Below are positions 9,206 to 18,814 of a stretch of 64,000 bases of DNA, one piece after another. The position numbers were made by a program, and so were the translations under genes. Each line of letters opens with the position of its first letter. Position 1 is the stretch's first letter. Location of the stretch: assembly GCF_026001925.1 (NCBI RefSeq), contig NZ_AP021869.1:2418001-2482000 (forward strand). Reading direction: 5' to 3'. The notes beneath the pieces are model-generated. The model was not told the DNA's origin. It made no database searches and saw only the letters and a list, made by a program, of their open reading frames with translations. The DNA comes from Vibrio gangliei (GTDB lineage: Bacteria; Pseudomonadota; Gammaproteobacteria; Enterobacterales; Vibrionaceae).

Positions 9206-9976
9206 ATGCGTCATCCTGTAGTTATGGGTAACTGGAAACTAAACGGCAGCAAAGAAATGGTTGTTGATTTGCTAACTGGTCTAAATGCGGAACTTGAAGG
9301 CGTAACAGGCGTCGACGTTGCAGTTGCTCCACCAGCACTATTCATTGACCTTGCTGAGCGCACGCTAACTGATGCAGGCAGCGCAATCATTCTTGGTGCT
9401 CAAAACACTGACCTAAACAACAGCGGCGCATTCACTGGTGATATGTCTCCAGCCATGTTGAAAGAATTCGGTGCAACTCACATCATCATCGGTCACTCAG
9501 AGCGTCGTGAATACCACAACGAATCAGACGAGTTTGTTGCTAAGAAATTCGCTTTCCTAAAAGAAAACGGTTTAACGCCTGTTCTTTGTATCGGCGAATC
9601 TGAAGCACAAAACGAAGCTGGCGAAACAGTTGCAGTATGTGCTCGCCAAATCGATGCTGTGATCAACACTCAAGGCGTTGAAGCGCTAAACGGTGCCATC
9701 ATCGCTTATGAACCAATCTGGGCTATCGGTACTGGTAAAGCGGCAACAGCTGATGATGCACAACGCATCCACGCAGCAATCCGTGCTCACATCGCAGAGA
9801 AATCTGAAGAAGTTGCGAAAAACGTTGTAATCCAATACGGCGGTTCTGTTAAACCAGAAAACGCAGCAGCTTACTTTGCACAACCAGACATCGACGGTGC
9901 TCTAGTTGGCGGCGCAGCACTTGACGCGAAAAGCTTCGCAGCTATCGCGAAAGCAGCAGCAGAAGCGAAAGCGTAA
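9206..9976 (+). CDS. tpiA: Triosephosphate isomerase
   Basis: Interconverts dihydroxyacetone phosphate and glyceraldehyde-3-phosphate in glycolysis and gluconeogenesis; a cytoplasmic dimeric TIM barrel. The product has 256 residues, the normal length. The catalytic pattern IIIGHSERR (His, about residues 93-101) and [10 protein letters not shown] (Glu, about 167-176) are intact, as is the phosphate-binding GGSV and GALVGGAAL near the end. GGAG lies nine bases before the ATG. Codon use is strongly biased, as expected for a highly expressed gene. A near-palindrome GAGAATCATGATCTC at 9101-9115 lies in the promoter region. Followed by an 8-bp tandem array and a terminator. Confidence 0.98.
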   Translation: MRHPVVMGNWKLNGSKEMVVDLLTGLNAELEGVTGVDVAVAPPALFIDLAERTLTDAGSAIILGAQNTDLNNSGAFTGDMSPAMLKEFGATHIIIGHSERREYHNESDEFVAKKFAFLKENGLTPVLCIGESEAQNEAGETVAVCARQIDAVINTQGVEALNGAIIAYEPIWAIGTGKAATADDAQRIHAAIRAHIAEKSEEVAKNVVIQYGGSVKPENAAAYFAQPDIDGALVGGAALDAKSFAAIAKAAAEAKA

Positions 9977-9987
9977 GTTATTCGTCA

Positions 9988-10027
9988 CTCGAAAGCTCGA
10001 AAGCTCGAAAGCTCGAAAGCTCGAAAG
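9988..10027. repeat. 5 x 8-bp perfect tandem array (CTCGAAAG)
   Basis: Five exact CTCGAAAG units begin 12 bases after the tpiA stop codon and lie just before its terminator. The unit belongs to the CTCG-phased family seen elsewhere in the window. Confidence 0.95.
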
Positions 10028-10037
10028 AATAAACATT

Positions 10038-10066
10038 AAGACTGGCCCTGTGTCAGTCTTTTTTTT
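10038..10066 (+). terminator. Terminator of tpiA
   Basis: AAGACTG pairs with CAGTCTT around a 9-base loop and runs into eight T. Confidence 0.9.
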
Positions 10067-10087
10067 GTGTCTCGTGTCTCGAGAGCA

Positions 10088-10118
10088 TAAAAAAACCGCT
10101 GGGTTTCACCAACGGTTT
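10088..10118 (-). terminator. Terminator of pfkA
   Basis: Read on the minus strand, AAACCGTTGG pairs with CCAGCGGTTT (one G-U pair) and is followed by a T-run. Convergent with the tpiA terminator. Confidence 0.85.
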
Positions 10119-10141
10119 TATGGTTTGAGTAGAAAAGTCTC

Positions 10142-11104
10142 TTAGAACAATTCTTCTGCCACTTTATAAAGCTCTTTCTTCACTGGACGCTTCATATTTT
10201 CAATCGCGTCAATGATGTCGTGGTGAACCAATTCTTCTTTTTGGATACCCACACAACGACCACCGTGACCTTCAAGCAATAGGTGAACGGCATAGTTACC
10301 CATGCGAGAGGCTAAGATACGGTCGAATGCCGTTGGGCAGCCACCACGTTGAATGTGACCCAGTACGGTTGCACGAGTGTCACGACCGGTCGCTTTTTGG
10401 ATGTCTTTGGCTAACTCATCCGCATCCATTTGTAATTCAGTCAATGCGATGATGGCGTGCTTCTTACCTTTCGCAATACCGTCTTGGATGTTTTGAATAA
10501 GTTCTTCTTTATCCAAGTCATTTTCTGGGGTGATGATGTACTCACAACCACCGGCAATCGCAGACATCAGAGTCAAATCACCACAGTGGCGACCCATGAT
10601 CTCAACGATTGAAATACGTTGGTGAGAAGAAGAAGTATCACGCAGACGGTCAATTGCATCGATAACCGTATTCAACGCCGTTAGGTAACCGATAGTGTAG
10701 TCAGTGCCTGCGATATCGTTATCGATAGTACCCGGAAGACCGATACATGGGTAACCCATTTCAGTTAACTTCTTAGCACCCATGTAAGAACCGTCACCAC
10801 CGATCACCACCAGCGCTTCGATGCCGTGTGCTTTTAAGTTTTCGATTGCTTTTTCACGCACTGCCACTTCTTTAAATTCAGGGAAACGCGCTGAGCCTAG
10901 GAAAGTACCCCCACGGTTGATCACATCAGACACACTTGAGCGATCTAGGCTTTCGATGCGACCTTCGTACAACCCAAGGTAGCCATCATAAATACCACAC
11001 ACTTCAATGCCTTTGCTTAACGCGGTACGTACTACACCACGAATCGCTGCGTTCATACCAGGTGCGTCACCACCACTTGTTAAAACACCGATCTTCTTAA
11101 CCAT
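10142..11104 (-). CDS. pfkA: ATP-dependent 6-phosphofructokinase PfkA
   Basis: Phosphorylates fructose-6-phosphate to fructose-1,6-bisphosphate, the committed step of glycolysis; an allosteric tetramer in the cytoplasm. The start at 11104 gives [20 protein letters not shown] and 320 residues, as in E. coli, with GAGGG seven bases upstream; a GTG two codons earlier overlaps that site and is unlikely. Visible motifs: GGDGSYMGA (ATP site, about 102-110), [16 protein letters not shown] with the catalytic Asp (about 124-139), and [10 protein letters not shown] (about 167-176). The opposing enzyme, glpX, is 5 kb away. Confidence 0.97.
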   Translation of the reverse strand: MVKKIGVLTSGGDAPGMNAAIRGVVRTALSKGIEVCGIYDGYLGLYEGRIESLDRSSVSDVINRGGTFLGSARFPEFKEVAVREKAIENLKAHGIEALVVIGGDGSYMGAKKLTEMGYPCIGLPGTIDNDIAGTDYTIGYLTALNTVIDAIDRLRDTSSSHQRISIVEIMGRHCGDLTLMSAIAGGCEYIITPENDLDKEELIQNIQDGIAKGKKHAIIALTELQMDADELAKDIQKATGRDTRATVLGHIQRGGCPTAFDRILASRMGNYAVHLLLEGHGGRCVGIQKEELVHHDIIDAIENMKRPVKKELYKVAEELF

Positions 11105-11467
11105 GATCACCCTCTAAAAATATAAAAAAACAAATTCTTTTGCTGCGTTACCCAAACTGACTATTTCTTTCTAGCCTAATACTAAGCAGGTAACGACCCC
11201 CAATTCTTCGTCATAGCCCAACATGTGAAGTGGGGCAATGACGTTGTTTCTAATGTGGCTCGTAAGACATGCCACTAAAGATAAATTTCACTAAGCGTAA
11301 TATACAAGTTTGTCGCTTAATGATGTTGATTCATATCACTTTGCACTGCATTTTTATCTGCCCATAAGATAGACAATAGTGATGAGTTTGTCTTTATTTT
11401 AATGCGCTACGTCACATAATTTTACCCGATATTCTTCAATTCAGCTAACTCAACCGAAATCATTTGA
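11105..11467. promoter_or_regulatory. Upstream region of pfkA, no gene seen
   Basis: This 363-base gap separates fieF from pfkA, both on the minus strand. I see no supported coding sequence. A minus-strand TATATT hexamer, a candidate -10, lies inside an inverted repeat TAAGCG / CGCTTA at about 11292-11319, so a pfkA promoter with an overlapping operator is possible. The stress gene cpxP, which sits in this neighbourhood in enterics, is absent. Confidence 0.35.
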
Positions 11468-12367
11468 TTAATTTAATGGCTGATACTTGGCCGCCGGCAC
11501 CACAGAGATAGGATCTTGATGAATAATGACATCCGAATGTGGGAATAACTGGTCTAACTTATCTTCCACTTGGTCAGTGATACGATGCGCCTCAAGTAAT
11601 GGCAAGTTATCGTCTAGCTCAATATGCACCTGAATAAAACGCACAGGTCCCGACATACGAGTGCGTAAATCATGCGCTCCGAGCACCCCTTCAACCGATA
11701 AGCATGCCGCATGAATGGCCTGCACTTCTTCATCCGGTAATTGACGATCGAGCAACGATTGCACCGCCTCACTCGCCATTTGATAAGCGCTATACAGAAT
11801 GTACAAACCAATCCCAACGGCAAACACGGCGTCCGCTTGTTTTAAACCGTACCAACTTAGTACCAGCGCTATCATGATCGCGATATTCATAAACAAATCG
11901 GTTTGGTAATGCAAAGAGTCTGCGGCAATGGCCTGGCTGCCCGTTTTGCGCACCACATGCTTTTGAAATAGCACTAATACCGATGTCATAACAATCGCAA
12001 ACCCACTCACCCACACCCCAAGCTCAGGAGACACAAGATCTTGCGGACGGAAGAAACGGTCGACACCATTTAATAACAAGAAGCAGGCTGAACCAGAAAT
12101 AAACATCGCTTGCGCCAGAGCCGCGAGAGATTCCGCCTTTCCATGCCCAAATCGATGTTCATCATCGGCAGGTTGAGTGGCGTAGCGCACCACCAATAAA
12201 TTGGTTAACGAGGCCGCCATATCCAAAAACGAATCGACCAATGAAGCCAATAAACTGACTGAGTTGGTTTGCCACCAAGCCACCAGTTTTACCAGCAGCA
12301 AAATGGTCGCGATGATCATCGCGGCCCATGCCGCTGAGTTGACCAGTTTCGAGTAATTTTTATCCAC
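11468..12367 (-). CDS. fieF: Cation-efflux pump FieF (YiiP)
   Basis: Inner-membrane cation diffusion facilitator that exports Zn(II), Fe(II) and related ions in exchange for protons; works as a dimer. The product has 299 residues with six membrane helices and a cytoplasmic C-terminal domain. The transport-site acids are visible as LVDSFLD (about residues 43-49) and LHYQTD (about 152-157), matching the Asp-Asp-His-Asp site of E. coli YiiP. The C-terminal part keeps VHIELD and HPH-like metal ligands. Upstream of pfkA in the same direction, as in E. coli, and 24 bases after the uvrD stop. Confidence 0.93.
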   Translation of the reverse strand: MDKNYSKLVNSAAWAAMIIATILLLVKLVAWWQTNSVSLLASLVDSFLDMAASLTNLLVVRYATQPADDEHRFGHGKAESLAALAQAMFISGSACFLLLNGVDRFFRPQDLVSPELGVWVSGFAIVMTSVLVLFQKHVVRKTGSQAIAADSLHYQTDLFMNIAIMIALVLSWYGLKQADAVFAVGIGLYILYSAYQMASEAVQSLLDRQLPDEEVQAIHAACLSVEGVLGAHDLRTRMSGPVRFIQVHIELDDNLPLLEAHRITDQVEDKLDQLFPHSDVIIHQDPISVVPAAKYQPLN

Positions 12368-12391
12368 GCTAACCTACCTTGCTACCACTTT

Positions 12392-14569
12392 TCACAACTT
12401 CTCTAAGCGAGCGTATTCAGTGACCAACCACTTAATGCCTTCGCCGTTAAACGCGACTTGTACTCGGCTTTGTGCGCCACTGCCTTCAAAATTGATAATA
12501 GTGCCTTCACCAAATTTTGCGTGTTTGACACGTTGGCCTAAGGTGTAGCCGGTACTGTTAAAGTTGTCTTTTACCGCGGTGGCACCAAAACGACCAGATG
12601 TAGCCGGGCGGCTCACTTGCGCTTTCATACGCACTTCTTCCACACAGCTTTCTGGGATCTCACGGATAAAACGCGAAGGTTTATGGTATTTATCTTGCCC
12701 ATACACGCGACGCATTTCCGCATAAGTAATATAGAGCTTTTCCATCGCACGGGTCATGCCGACATAACACAAGCGACGTTCTTCTTCCAAACGCGCCGCA
12801 TCTTCCGCTGACATTTGATTAGGGAACATGCCCTCTTCCACACCGACCATAAACACCAGTGGGAATTCCAAGCCTTTGGCGCTGTGTAAAGTCATTAATT
12901 GCACAGCATCGGTAAATTCATCCGCTTGCCCTTCACCTGCCTCTAGCGCCGCGTGTGATAAGAATGCCGACAACATGCTCATGTCATCCGCTTCTTCCGG
13001 CTTTTCAAATTGACGCGCGGCGGTCACCAATTCTTCCAAGTTCTCTATACGCGCCTTGGATTTTTCGCCTTTTTCCATTTCATACATCGCAAACAAGCCG
13101 GATGATTTGATCACATGGTCAAATTGCTCATGCAGGGCTAAATCGAAGGTGTCATCTTCAAGCGCATTAATCAGCTCGATAAAGCGACTGAATGAGCTTG
13201 CCGCACGGCCAGACAGCACTTTTTCTTCAATTAATTGAACGCCTGCTTGCCATAATGTGGTGCCGCGATCGCGCGCGGTCATACGAATGGTTTCCAGCGT
13301 TTTATCACCTAAACCACGGGTTGGGGTATTCACAATGCGCTCAAAGGCGGCATCATCATTGCGGTTATTCATCAAGCGCAAGTAGCCTAGCGCATCTTTG
13401 ATTTCTTGACGTTCGAAGAAGCGCATACCGCCATAAATACGATACGGCAGACGGGCTTGAATTAAGGCTTCTTCCAATACACGTGACTGAGCATTGTTTC
13501 GATACAACATAGCGCAATCGACTAACGGTGTGCCCTTTTCGTGCCATTCTTTGATTTTATTAACCGCAAAACGCGCTTCGTCTAGATCGTTATAAGCAGA
13601 ATATAAGGAAATTGGCTCGCCTTCGTTGCCGTCAGTCCACAAATCTTTGCCCATACGTTCAGTGTTATTGCTGATCAGCTCATTGGCGGCATTGAGGATA
13701 TTCTTGGTCGAGCGGTAGTTTTGCTCCAAACGAATGGTATGTGCACCAGGAAATTCACGTAAGAATTTTTGAATGTTTTCGATTTGCGCGCCGCGCCAGC
13801 CATAGATGGACTGATCATCATCACCGACAATCATCACATGCGCATCAGGGCCTGCCATCATGCGCAGCCACGCGTATTGAATATTGTTGGTATCTTGGAA
13901 TTCGTCCACCAAAATGTGCTTAAAACGCGCTTGATAATGTTCACGTACATGCACTTTGTCACGCAGCAACTCGTGGCAACGCAGCAAAATTTCAGCAAAA
14001 TCGACCAAGCCGGCACGATCACACGCGTCTTGATAAGCTTGATAAATCTGTAGGTAAGTTTTAGCCACCGGGTCTTGATAGGTATCGATATGACTTGGGC
14101 GCAAACCTTCGTCTTTTTTACCGTTGATCCACCAGCTAGCTTGTTTGGCAGGATACTGTTTCTCATCCAGATTTTGCGCTTTAATCAAGCGGCGTAATAA
14201 ACGCACCTGATCTTCTGAGTCCAGAATTTGGAAATCTTCCGGCAACTTGGCATCCATATAGTGAGCACGCAAAATTCGGTGACAGATGCCATGGAAAGTC
14301 CCGTTCCACATACCCGATGACGTACCCATCATCAGCTCTTCAATTCGGCCACGCATTTCTTTGGCGGCCTTATTGGTAAAGGTCACCGACATGATTGAAA
14401 ACGGCGAGGCTTGCTCTACCGACAATAACCAAGCAATACGATGAACCAATACGCGAGTTTTGCCACTGCCTGCGCCTGCCAGCACAAGTAAGTTTTCCAA
14501 TGGAGCGGCAACCGCTTCACGTTGTCTGTCATTGAGACCGTCGAGTAATAAAGAAGGATCCATCGTCAT
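12392..14569 (-). CDS. uvrD: DNA helicase II UvrD
   Basis: Superfamily 1A 3'-5' DNA helicase that removes the cut strand in nucleotide-excision repair and mismatch repair. The product has 725 residues, against 720 in E. coli. Helicase motifs run in order: GAGSGKT (Walker A, about 32-38), TFTNKAA, LVDEFQDTN (Walker B), [27 protein letters not shown] and YVGMTRA. The C-terminal tail with VKHAKFGEGTI is the UvrD tudor-like region. An in-frame ATG two codons in (14563) would give MDPSLLLDGLND, closer to E. coli; neither start has a clear ribosome site. A paralogue, rep, lies at 60.7 kb. Confidence 0.97.
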   Translation of the reverse strand: MTMDPSLLLDGLNDRQREAVAAPLENLLVLAGAGSGKTRVLVHRIAWLLSVEQASPFSIMSVTFTNKAAKEMRGRIEELMMGTSSGMWNGTFHGICHRILRAHYMDAKLPEDFQILDSEDQVRLLRRLIKAQNLDEKQYPAKQASWWINGKKDEGLRPSHIDTYQDPVAKTYLQIYQAYQDACDRAGLVDFAEILLRCHELLRDKVHVREHYQARFKHILVDEFQDTNNIQYAWLRMMAGPDAHVMIVGDDDQSIYGWRGAQIENIQKFLREFPGAHTIRLEQNYRSTKNILNAANELISNNTERMGKDLWTDGNEGEPISLYSAYNDLDEARFAVNKIKEWHEKGTPLVDCAMLYRNNAQSRVLEEALIQARLPYRIYGGMRFFERQEIKDALGYLRLMNNRNDDAAFERIVNTPTRGLGDKTLETIRMTARDRGTTLWQAGVQLIEEKVLSGRAASSFSRFIELINALEDDTFDLALHEQFDHVIKSSGLFAMYEMEKGEKSKARIENLEELVTAARQFEKPEEADDMSMLSAFLSHAALEAGEGQADEFTDAVQLMTLHSAKGLEFPLVFMVGVEEGMFPNQMSAEDAARLEEERRLCYVGMTRAMEKLYITYAEMRRVYGQDKYHKPSRFIREIPESCVEEVRMKAQVSRPATSGRFGATAVKDNFNSTGYTLGQRVKHAKFGEGTIINFEGSGAQSRVQVAFNGEGIKWLVTEYARLEKL

Positions 14570-14700
14570 CTACTGGTTATTTATACATAAAAGCAGAGTA
14601 TACACGAACTTTTACTAGGATTTTAGACCACAAGATGAGGTTTCATTTTCAGCGCTGACAACTAGACTGAAATAAGCCTCTAGCGAAAAAAGGAAATGCT

Positions 14701-15009
14701 ATGCCACGAACTCGTTCACACATGGTTGCCGTCATCATTTGGTTTTTTAGCATCTTTTTCAGCATTTTATCTGGTTTATTTTTTTACTTCTTTAAACGCG
14801 ATGACCCTTTCATTCATCAACAAGCCAGAGAAGCATTAAATTGGGGTATCACACAATGGCTAATTGCATTAGCGATTTCGTTATTGGGCAGCAAAATTCT
14901 GTTTTCTATTCTCGGTTTTGTGCACTTATTGGTTTGCCTACTGGCCATGTTATCTTGCTGGAATGGCAAAGCCTACACTCTGCCTTGGTCATTGCGCTTG
15001 GTGAAATAG
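14701..15009 (+). CDS. DUF4870 family membrane protein
   Basis: Uncharacterised inner-membrane protein of 102 residues with three hydrophobic segments (about 8-30, 51-68 and 70-87). The family signature is the short soluble loop between helices one and two, IHQQAREALNWGITQ (about 39-53), which matches DUF4870/COG3296. AAAAGGAAA precedes the ATG. It stands alone between divergent uvrD and downstream olsF. No function is known for the family. Confidence 0.8.
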   Translation: MPRTRSHMVAVIIWFFSIFFSILSGLFFYFFKRDDPFIHQQAREALNWGITQWLIALAISLLGSKILFSILGFVHLLVCLLAMLSCWNGKAYTLPWSLRLVK

Positions 15010-15042
15010 TCGTAAACTACCCTATTTGAAAAACATTATCCG

Positions 15043-15076
15043 CTGTAAAAAAACTGCAAAATCTCACAAGTAGATT
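15043..15076 (+). promoter_or_regulatory. Candidate PhoB box and -10 upstream of olsF
   Basis: CTGTAAA-AAAA-CTGCAAA at 15043-15060 shows two CTG repeats exactly 11 bases apart with an AT spacer, the layout of a Pho box (CTGTCAT direct repeats). TAGATT at 15071-15076 lies ten bases downstream, the usual position of a -10 when the Pho box replaces the -35. The family is known to act under phosphate shortage. Confidence 0.6.
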
Positions 15077-15120
15077 GAAACGAGGACCCTATTGGATTTT
15101 CGCTTTCAAGGAGCTTGTGT

Positions 15121-16863
15121 ATGCAAACCAGTCCATTTCGTCTACCCAACGTCACACCATTTGGATTACTTGAGCGTGCAGCTGAAAAGGTCACAGGGCT
15201 GAGTACGCTCGATAGCTATTATCAACAACGCCCGAGCAGTTTAGACAGTCAATCCTTCTTACGTCACACCCTAGAAAAGCTGAATATTGACTATCAAATT
15301 ACATCGGGGCAGCTAAGTGATATTCCCGCTACTGGCCCACTTGTGGTGGTAGCCAATCACCCACTTGGTGCAGTCGAAGGCGTGATTTTGGCCGAAATGC
15401 TGCTGACGGTACGCTCTGATGTCAAAGTACTGGCTAATCAGTTTCTTAAACGAGTACCTGAATTGGCGCCTCTATTTATTAGCGTGGATGTATTTGAGGG
15501 CAAAAATGCAGTAAGCGAGAACATCAAAGCCCTACGTCAAGGTTTACACCATTTACAATCCGGTGGCGTCCTTTTAGTTTTTCCTGCTGGTGAAGTTTCT
15601 ACCTTTGATCGCACCGGACAATTAAACGATAAACCGTGGAGCCGCTCGGTTGCCAAACTGATAAAACGTAGTCAGGCCAATGCGCTCGCCATTCATATCA
15701 ATGGTCACAATAGCAAACCTTTCTACTGGGCTGGGAAGGTGCACCCTTATCTAAGAACGGCGATGCTTGGTCGTGAAATGTTGAATAAAAAGCAGCAAAC
15801 CATCGACATTGCTATTGGTGAAGTCATAGAAAGAAAAGAACTAGAATGCCTTACTGAAGAACAACAACTGGTTAATTACTTAAGACTGAATACCTACCTA
15901 CTTGCCCCTAGATCAGAACATCAACCGCCTCAACTGTCGCAGCAAACACCCGTGATCGCGCCGATCCCACAAGATCGATTGATCCGAGAGATTCAGCGAC
16001 TCCCCACTCGTGCCCATTTGCTCAGCTTTAAGCAATTTGATGTGTACTGCTCAGCAGCCCGTGCTATGCCAAATGTCATGCAAGAAATAGGTCGCCTCCG
16101 AGAAATCAATTTCCGCTTAGTGAATGAAGGAACAGGGAAAGCTTGCGATCTAGACGATTATGATGACTATTATCAACACCTATTTATTTGGGATAATGAA
16201 CATCAGCGTTTAGTTGGTACTTACCGTTTAGGGTTAACCGATAAAATCATGCAACATCGAGGCGTCAAAGGGCTCTATTCCCGCTCCCTATTTCGCTACG
16301 ATGAAACGCTAATCAATCAATTTGGACATGCCATTGAAATGGGCAGGTCGGTGATTGATTTACCCTATCAACGCAGCCTCACCGCGTTAATGCTTTTGTG
16401 GAAAGGTATTGCGACTTATGCCTACCGACACCCACATTACACGCATTTATTTGGCCCTGTCAGTATCAGCAGCGAGTACAGCCCAACCGCCCGTGAACTT
16501 ATGGTCTCAACCTTAGAAATGCATCACTTTGATAAAGACAGCGCGACCTTGGTCAAAGCCACGAATCCACTGAAAAAGAATCCGAAAAGTTTCTGGCGTG
16601 CCGATATGTTGTCTTCATTAGCCGATATTCAACTGCTATCCAAAGTATTAACCCGCCTCGGTCAAAAAAGCCTGCCGGTGCTGCTCAAACAATACCTCAA
16701 CCTCAATGGCAAATTGATCAGCTTTAATGTGGATAAAGATTTTAATGATGCACTCGATGGTTTAATCGTGGTGGATTTGCGTAAAGTGCCACAGCGAACA
16801 CTCGCGAAATATATGGGGAAAGAAGAGAGTGCGGAGTATTTGAAGAAACATAAGAAAGCGTAG
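15121..16863 (+). CDS. olsF: Bifunctional ornithine-lipid synthase OlsF
   Basis: Predicted two-domain acyltransferase of 580 residues that makes ornithine lipid, a phosphorus-free membrane lipid. The N-terminal half (about 75-270) is PlsC-like: VVVANHPLGAVEG holds the His of the acyltransferase motif, with LVFPAGEVST further on. The C-terminal half (about 285-560) is a GNAT/OlsB-like N-acyltransferase with EINFRLVNEGTGKACDLDDYD and LVGTYRLG. This fusion is the OlsF type described in Serratia and Vibrio cholerae. ATG at 15121 has AAGGAG seven bases upstream; a TTG two codons earlier is unlikely. A Pho box lies upstream. The TAG stop opens a CTCG-family repeat. Confidence 0.85.
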   Translation: MQTSPFRLPNVTPFGLLERAAEKVTGLSTLDSYYQQRPSSLDSQSFLRHTLEKLNIDYQITSGQLSDIPATGPLVVVANHPLGAVEGVILAEMLLTVRSDVKVLANQFLKRVPELAPLFISVDVFEGKNAVSENIKALRQGLHHLQSGGVLLVFPAGEVSTFDRTGQLNDKPWSRSVAKLIKRSQANALAIHINGHNSKPFYWAGKVHPYLRTAMLGREMLNKKQQTIDIAIGEVIERKELECLTEEQQLVNYLRLNTYLLAPRSEHQPPQLSQQTPVIAPIPQDRLIREIQRLPTRAHLLSFKQFDVYCSAARAMPNVMQEIGRLREINFRLVNEGTGKACDLDDYDDYYQHLFIWDNEHQRLVGTYRLGLTDKIMQHRGVKGLYSRSLFRYDETLINQFGHAIEMGRSVIDLPYQRSLTALMLLWKGIATYAYRHPHYTHLFGPVSISSEYSPTARELMVSTLEMHHFDKDSATLVKATNPLKKNPKSFWRADMLSSLADIQLLSKVLTRLGQKSLPVLLKQYLNLNGKLISFNVDKDFNDALDGLIVVDLRKVPQRTLAKYMGKEESAEYLKKHKKA

Positions 16864-17114
16864 CTCGGACGCTTCGCGTATCGTCGCTCGTGTCTAGAAA
16901 AAGAAAAGCCGAGAACGCTTGATTTCTGTTTTATTACGCTTTTATCGAGTCACGAGCAGCGTAGCGCCCTAGAAGCGCAGCGCTCGTCCAATCCGCTCGA
17001 TTCTTGAAAAAGAAAAAAGCCGAGAGCAATTAATGTTTCTCGGCTTGATTTCTGTTTTATAGCGCATTTATCGAGTTACGAGCAGCGTAGCGCCCAAGAA
17101 GCAAAGCGCTCGAG
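16863..17114. repeat. Tandemly duplicated CTCG repeat / terminator unit
   Basis: Two roughly 110-base units fill the olsF-DASS gap (about 16893-16990 and 17004-17113). Each has a GAAAAAGAAAAAGCCGAG-like segment, then TGATTTCTGTTTTAT, then ACGAGCAGCGTAGCGCCC. A forward CTCG copy begins at the olsF stop codon. Only the second unit keeps both arms of its terminator stem. Confidence 0.85.
17017..17055. terminator. Terminator hairpin inside CTCG repeat
   Basis: AAGCCGAGA (17017-17025) pairs with TCTCGGCTT (17038-17046) around a 12-base loop. A's before and T's after allow function for the convergent olsF and DASS genes. The downstream T content is weak. Confidence 0.65.
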
Positions 17115-17124
17115 CAACGTTCCC

Positions 17125-18588
17125 CTACATCCCAAACACCCACGCTGCTAGCGTATAGCTCAATGCAGTGATCAAGAAAATACCCATGATATTCAGTGCA
17201 AAACCCGCGCGGATCATTTCTTTAATTTTGAGCTGCCCAGACGCGAACACGATACTGTTTGGCGGGGTTGCCACCGGCATCATGAATGCACAACTTGCTG
17301 CCAGTGCTGCAGGAATAGCAAGCATGGCAGGATGCGCGCCCATCGCTACGGCAATAGGGCCAAGTAGAGGTAAGAAACCGGCTGCCGTTGCCGTGTTACT
17401 GGTCACTTCAGTTAAGAAGATAATCGCCGCCGTCACGATCAGCATCACCACAATAATTGGCATGCCGCTGGTTGCCCCAAGGCTTTGACCGATGAAGTCA
17501 GCCAAACCAGAAGACTTAATTTGCGCTGCCAAACTTAAACCACCACCGAACAATAGCAATACGCCCCATGGTAGGTTTTTGGTGCTTTCCCAATCCAGAA
17601 CAAACTCTTGTTTTTTAAAGTTAACCGGAATGATGAATAACAATAATGCAGCAAAAATCGCAATCGACGTATCGTTAATAGGCAACCCAGTCCATTTCGC
17701 TAACAACGGACGAATGATCCAACTGACCGCCGCGCCAACAAACACCACCGCAACCCACTTTTCGCCTTTGCTTAATTTGCCTAGAGAGTGCAATTGCTTT
17801 TTCAATAATGAGCGTGCATCGCCAGATTCAGTATTGGATAACTTATAAGAAATTTTGGTTAGCCATACCCAAGTTAATGCCAACATCACAATCGTTAAGG
17901 GCAAGCCCACCAACATCCATTGACCGAAACCTAGTTCGATATGATAAGTGCTCGATAAATAAGCCGCTAATAAGGCATTCGGTGGCGTACCAATCAAGGT
18001 TGCCAAACCACCAATACTGGCCGCATAAGCGATACCTAATAATAAAGCGCTAGCAAATTCAGGATTTTTATCACGTTTTTCGCCACACACAATACCAATG
18101 ATCGACATACCAATTGGCAACATCATGACTGCCGTGGCGGTGTTACTCATCCACATAGACAAAAATGCCGTCACCAACATTAAGCCACCCACTTGGTGCG
18201 CAGGTTTATTGCCCACCGTCAGCATCGCAATCAAAGCCACGCGTTTATGCAGGTTCCACTTTTCCATCGCAATCGACAGCATAAAGCCGCCAAGGAATAA
18301 AAAGATCAAGGGGTTTGCATAAGCCGCAGTGGCGGTTTTAATGTCCGCCGTGCCTAACAGCGGCGATAAGATAATCGGCAAAAAAGACGTCACCGGAATT
18401 GGCGCAGCTTCAGTGACCCACCAAATCGCCATAAACGTCGCCAACCCGACCATACGCCAAGCAGGTTCGCCCATGCCTTCAAAAGGAGCAGGAAGAATCA
18501 GGGTAAGAATTACCACCAGTGGCCCCAAAATAAGGCCTAAATAGCGCGAGTTACTTGGAATGACTGTCTCTTTTTGTAGTACGGACAT
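17125..18588 (-). CDS. DASS family sodium/dicarboxylate symporter (INDY-like)
   Basis: Inner-membrane carrier of the divalent anion:sodium symporter (SLC13) family, probably importing C4-dicarboxylates such as succinate with sodium. The product has 487 residues with about eleven membrane helices. Both sodium/substrate signature motifs are present: SNTATAVMMLP (about 149-159) and SNTATAAGFLPL (about 395-406), the same Ser-Asn-Thr pair that binds carboxylate in VcINDY. Start ATG at 18588 is supported by family length; the ribosome site is AGGT-like. The 3' end lies against the duplicated CTCG repeat block. Confidence 0.9.
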   Translation of the reverse strand: MSVLQKETVIPSNSRYLGLILGPLVVILTLILPAPFEGMGEPAWRMVGLATFMAIWWVTEAAPIPVTSFLPIILSPLLGTADIKTATAAYANPLIFLFLGGFMLSIAMEKWNLHKRVALIAMLTVGNKPAHQVGGLMLVTAFLSMWMSNTATAVMMLPIGMSIIGIVCGEKRDKNPEFASALLLGIAYAASIGGLATLIGTPPNALLAAYLSSTYHIELGFGQWMLVGLPLTIVMLALTWVWLTKISYKLSNTESGDARSLLKKQLHSLGKLSKGEKWVAVVFVGAAVSWIIRPLLAKWTGLPINDTSIAIFAALLLFIIPVNFKKQEFVLDWESTKNLPWGVLLLFGGGLSLAAQIKSSGLADFIGQSLGATSGMPIIVVMLIVTAAIIFLTEVTSNTATAAGFLPLLGPIAVAMGAHPAMLAIPAALAASCAFMMPVATPPNSIVFASGQLKIKEMIRAGFALNIMGIFLITALSYTLAAWVFGM

Positions 18589-18746
18589 AGCACAACCTAC
18601 CTATAATGCAAATTATACCGCTATTTTAATGATGCTTTGCTGTAAAAATGAATTAATAAGTTGTCAGTTCGTGATCAACACGTAACTTATTGTTTACAAT
18701 ACGTGATCGAAATAACCTTATTAATATAAAGGCTTAATCTCCATTA

Positions 18747-18780
18747 TAAAAAAACCTGAGTGACCTCGATCACTCAGGTT
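18747..18780 (-). terminator. Terminator of dps
   Basis: On the minus strand AACCTGAGTGA pairs with TCACTCAGGTT around a 6-base loop and is followed by a T-run. Confidence 0.92.
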
Positions 18781-18814
18781 GAGGAAGCTCGTCTGCTTTT
18801 ACAATTTCAATGGC

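Noticed and set aside
11240..11296. 18-codon frame upstream of pfkA with GGGG before its ATG
   Set aside because: Too short and featureless to support as a gene or leader peptide.
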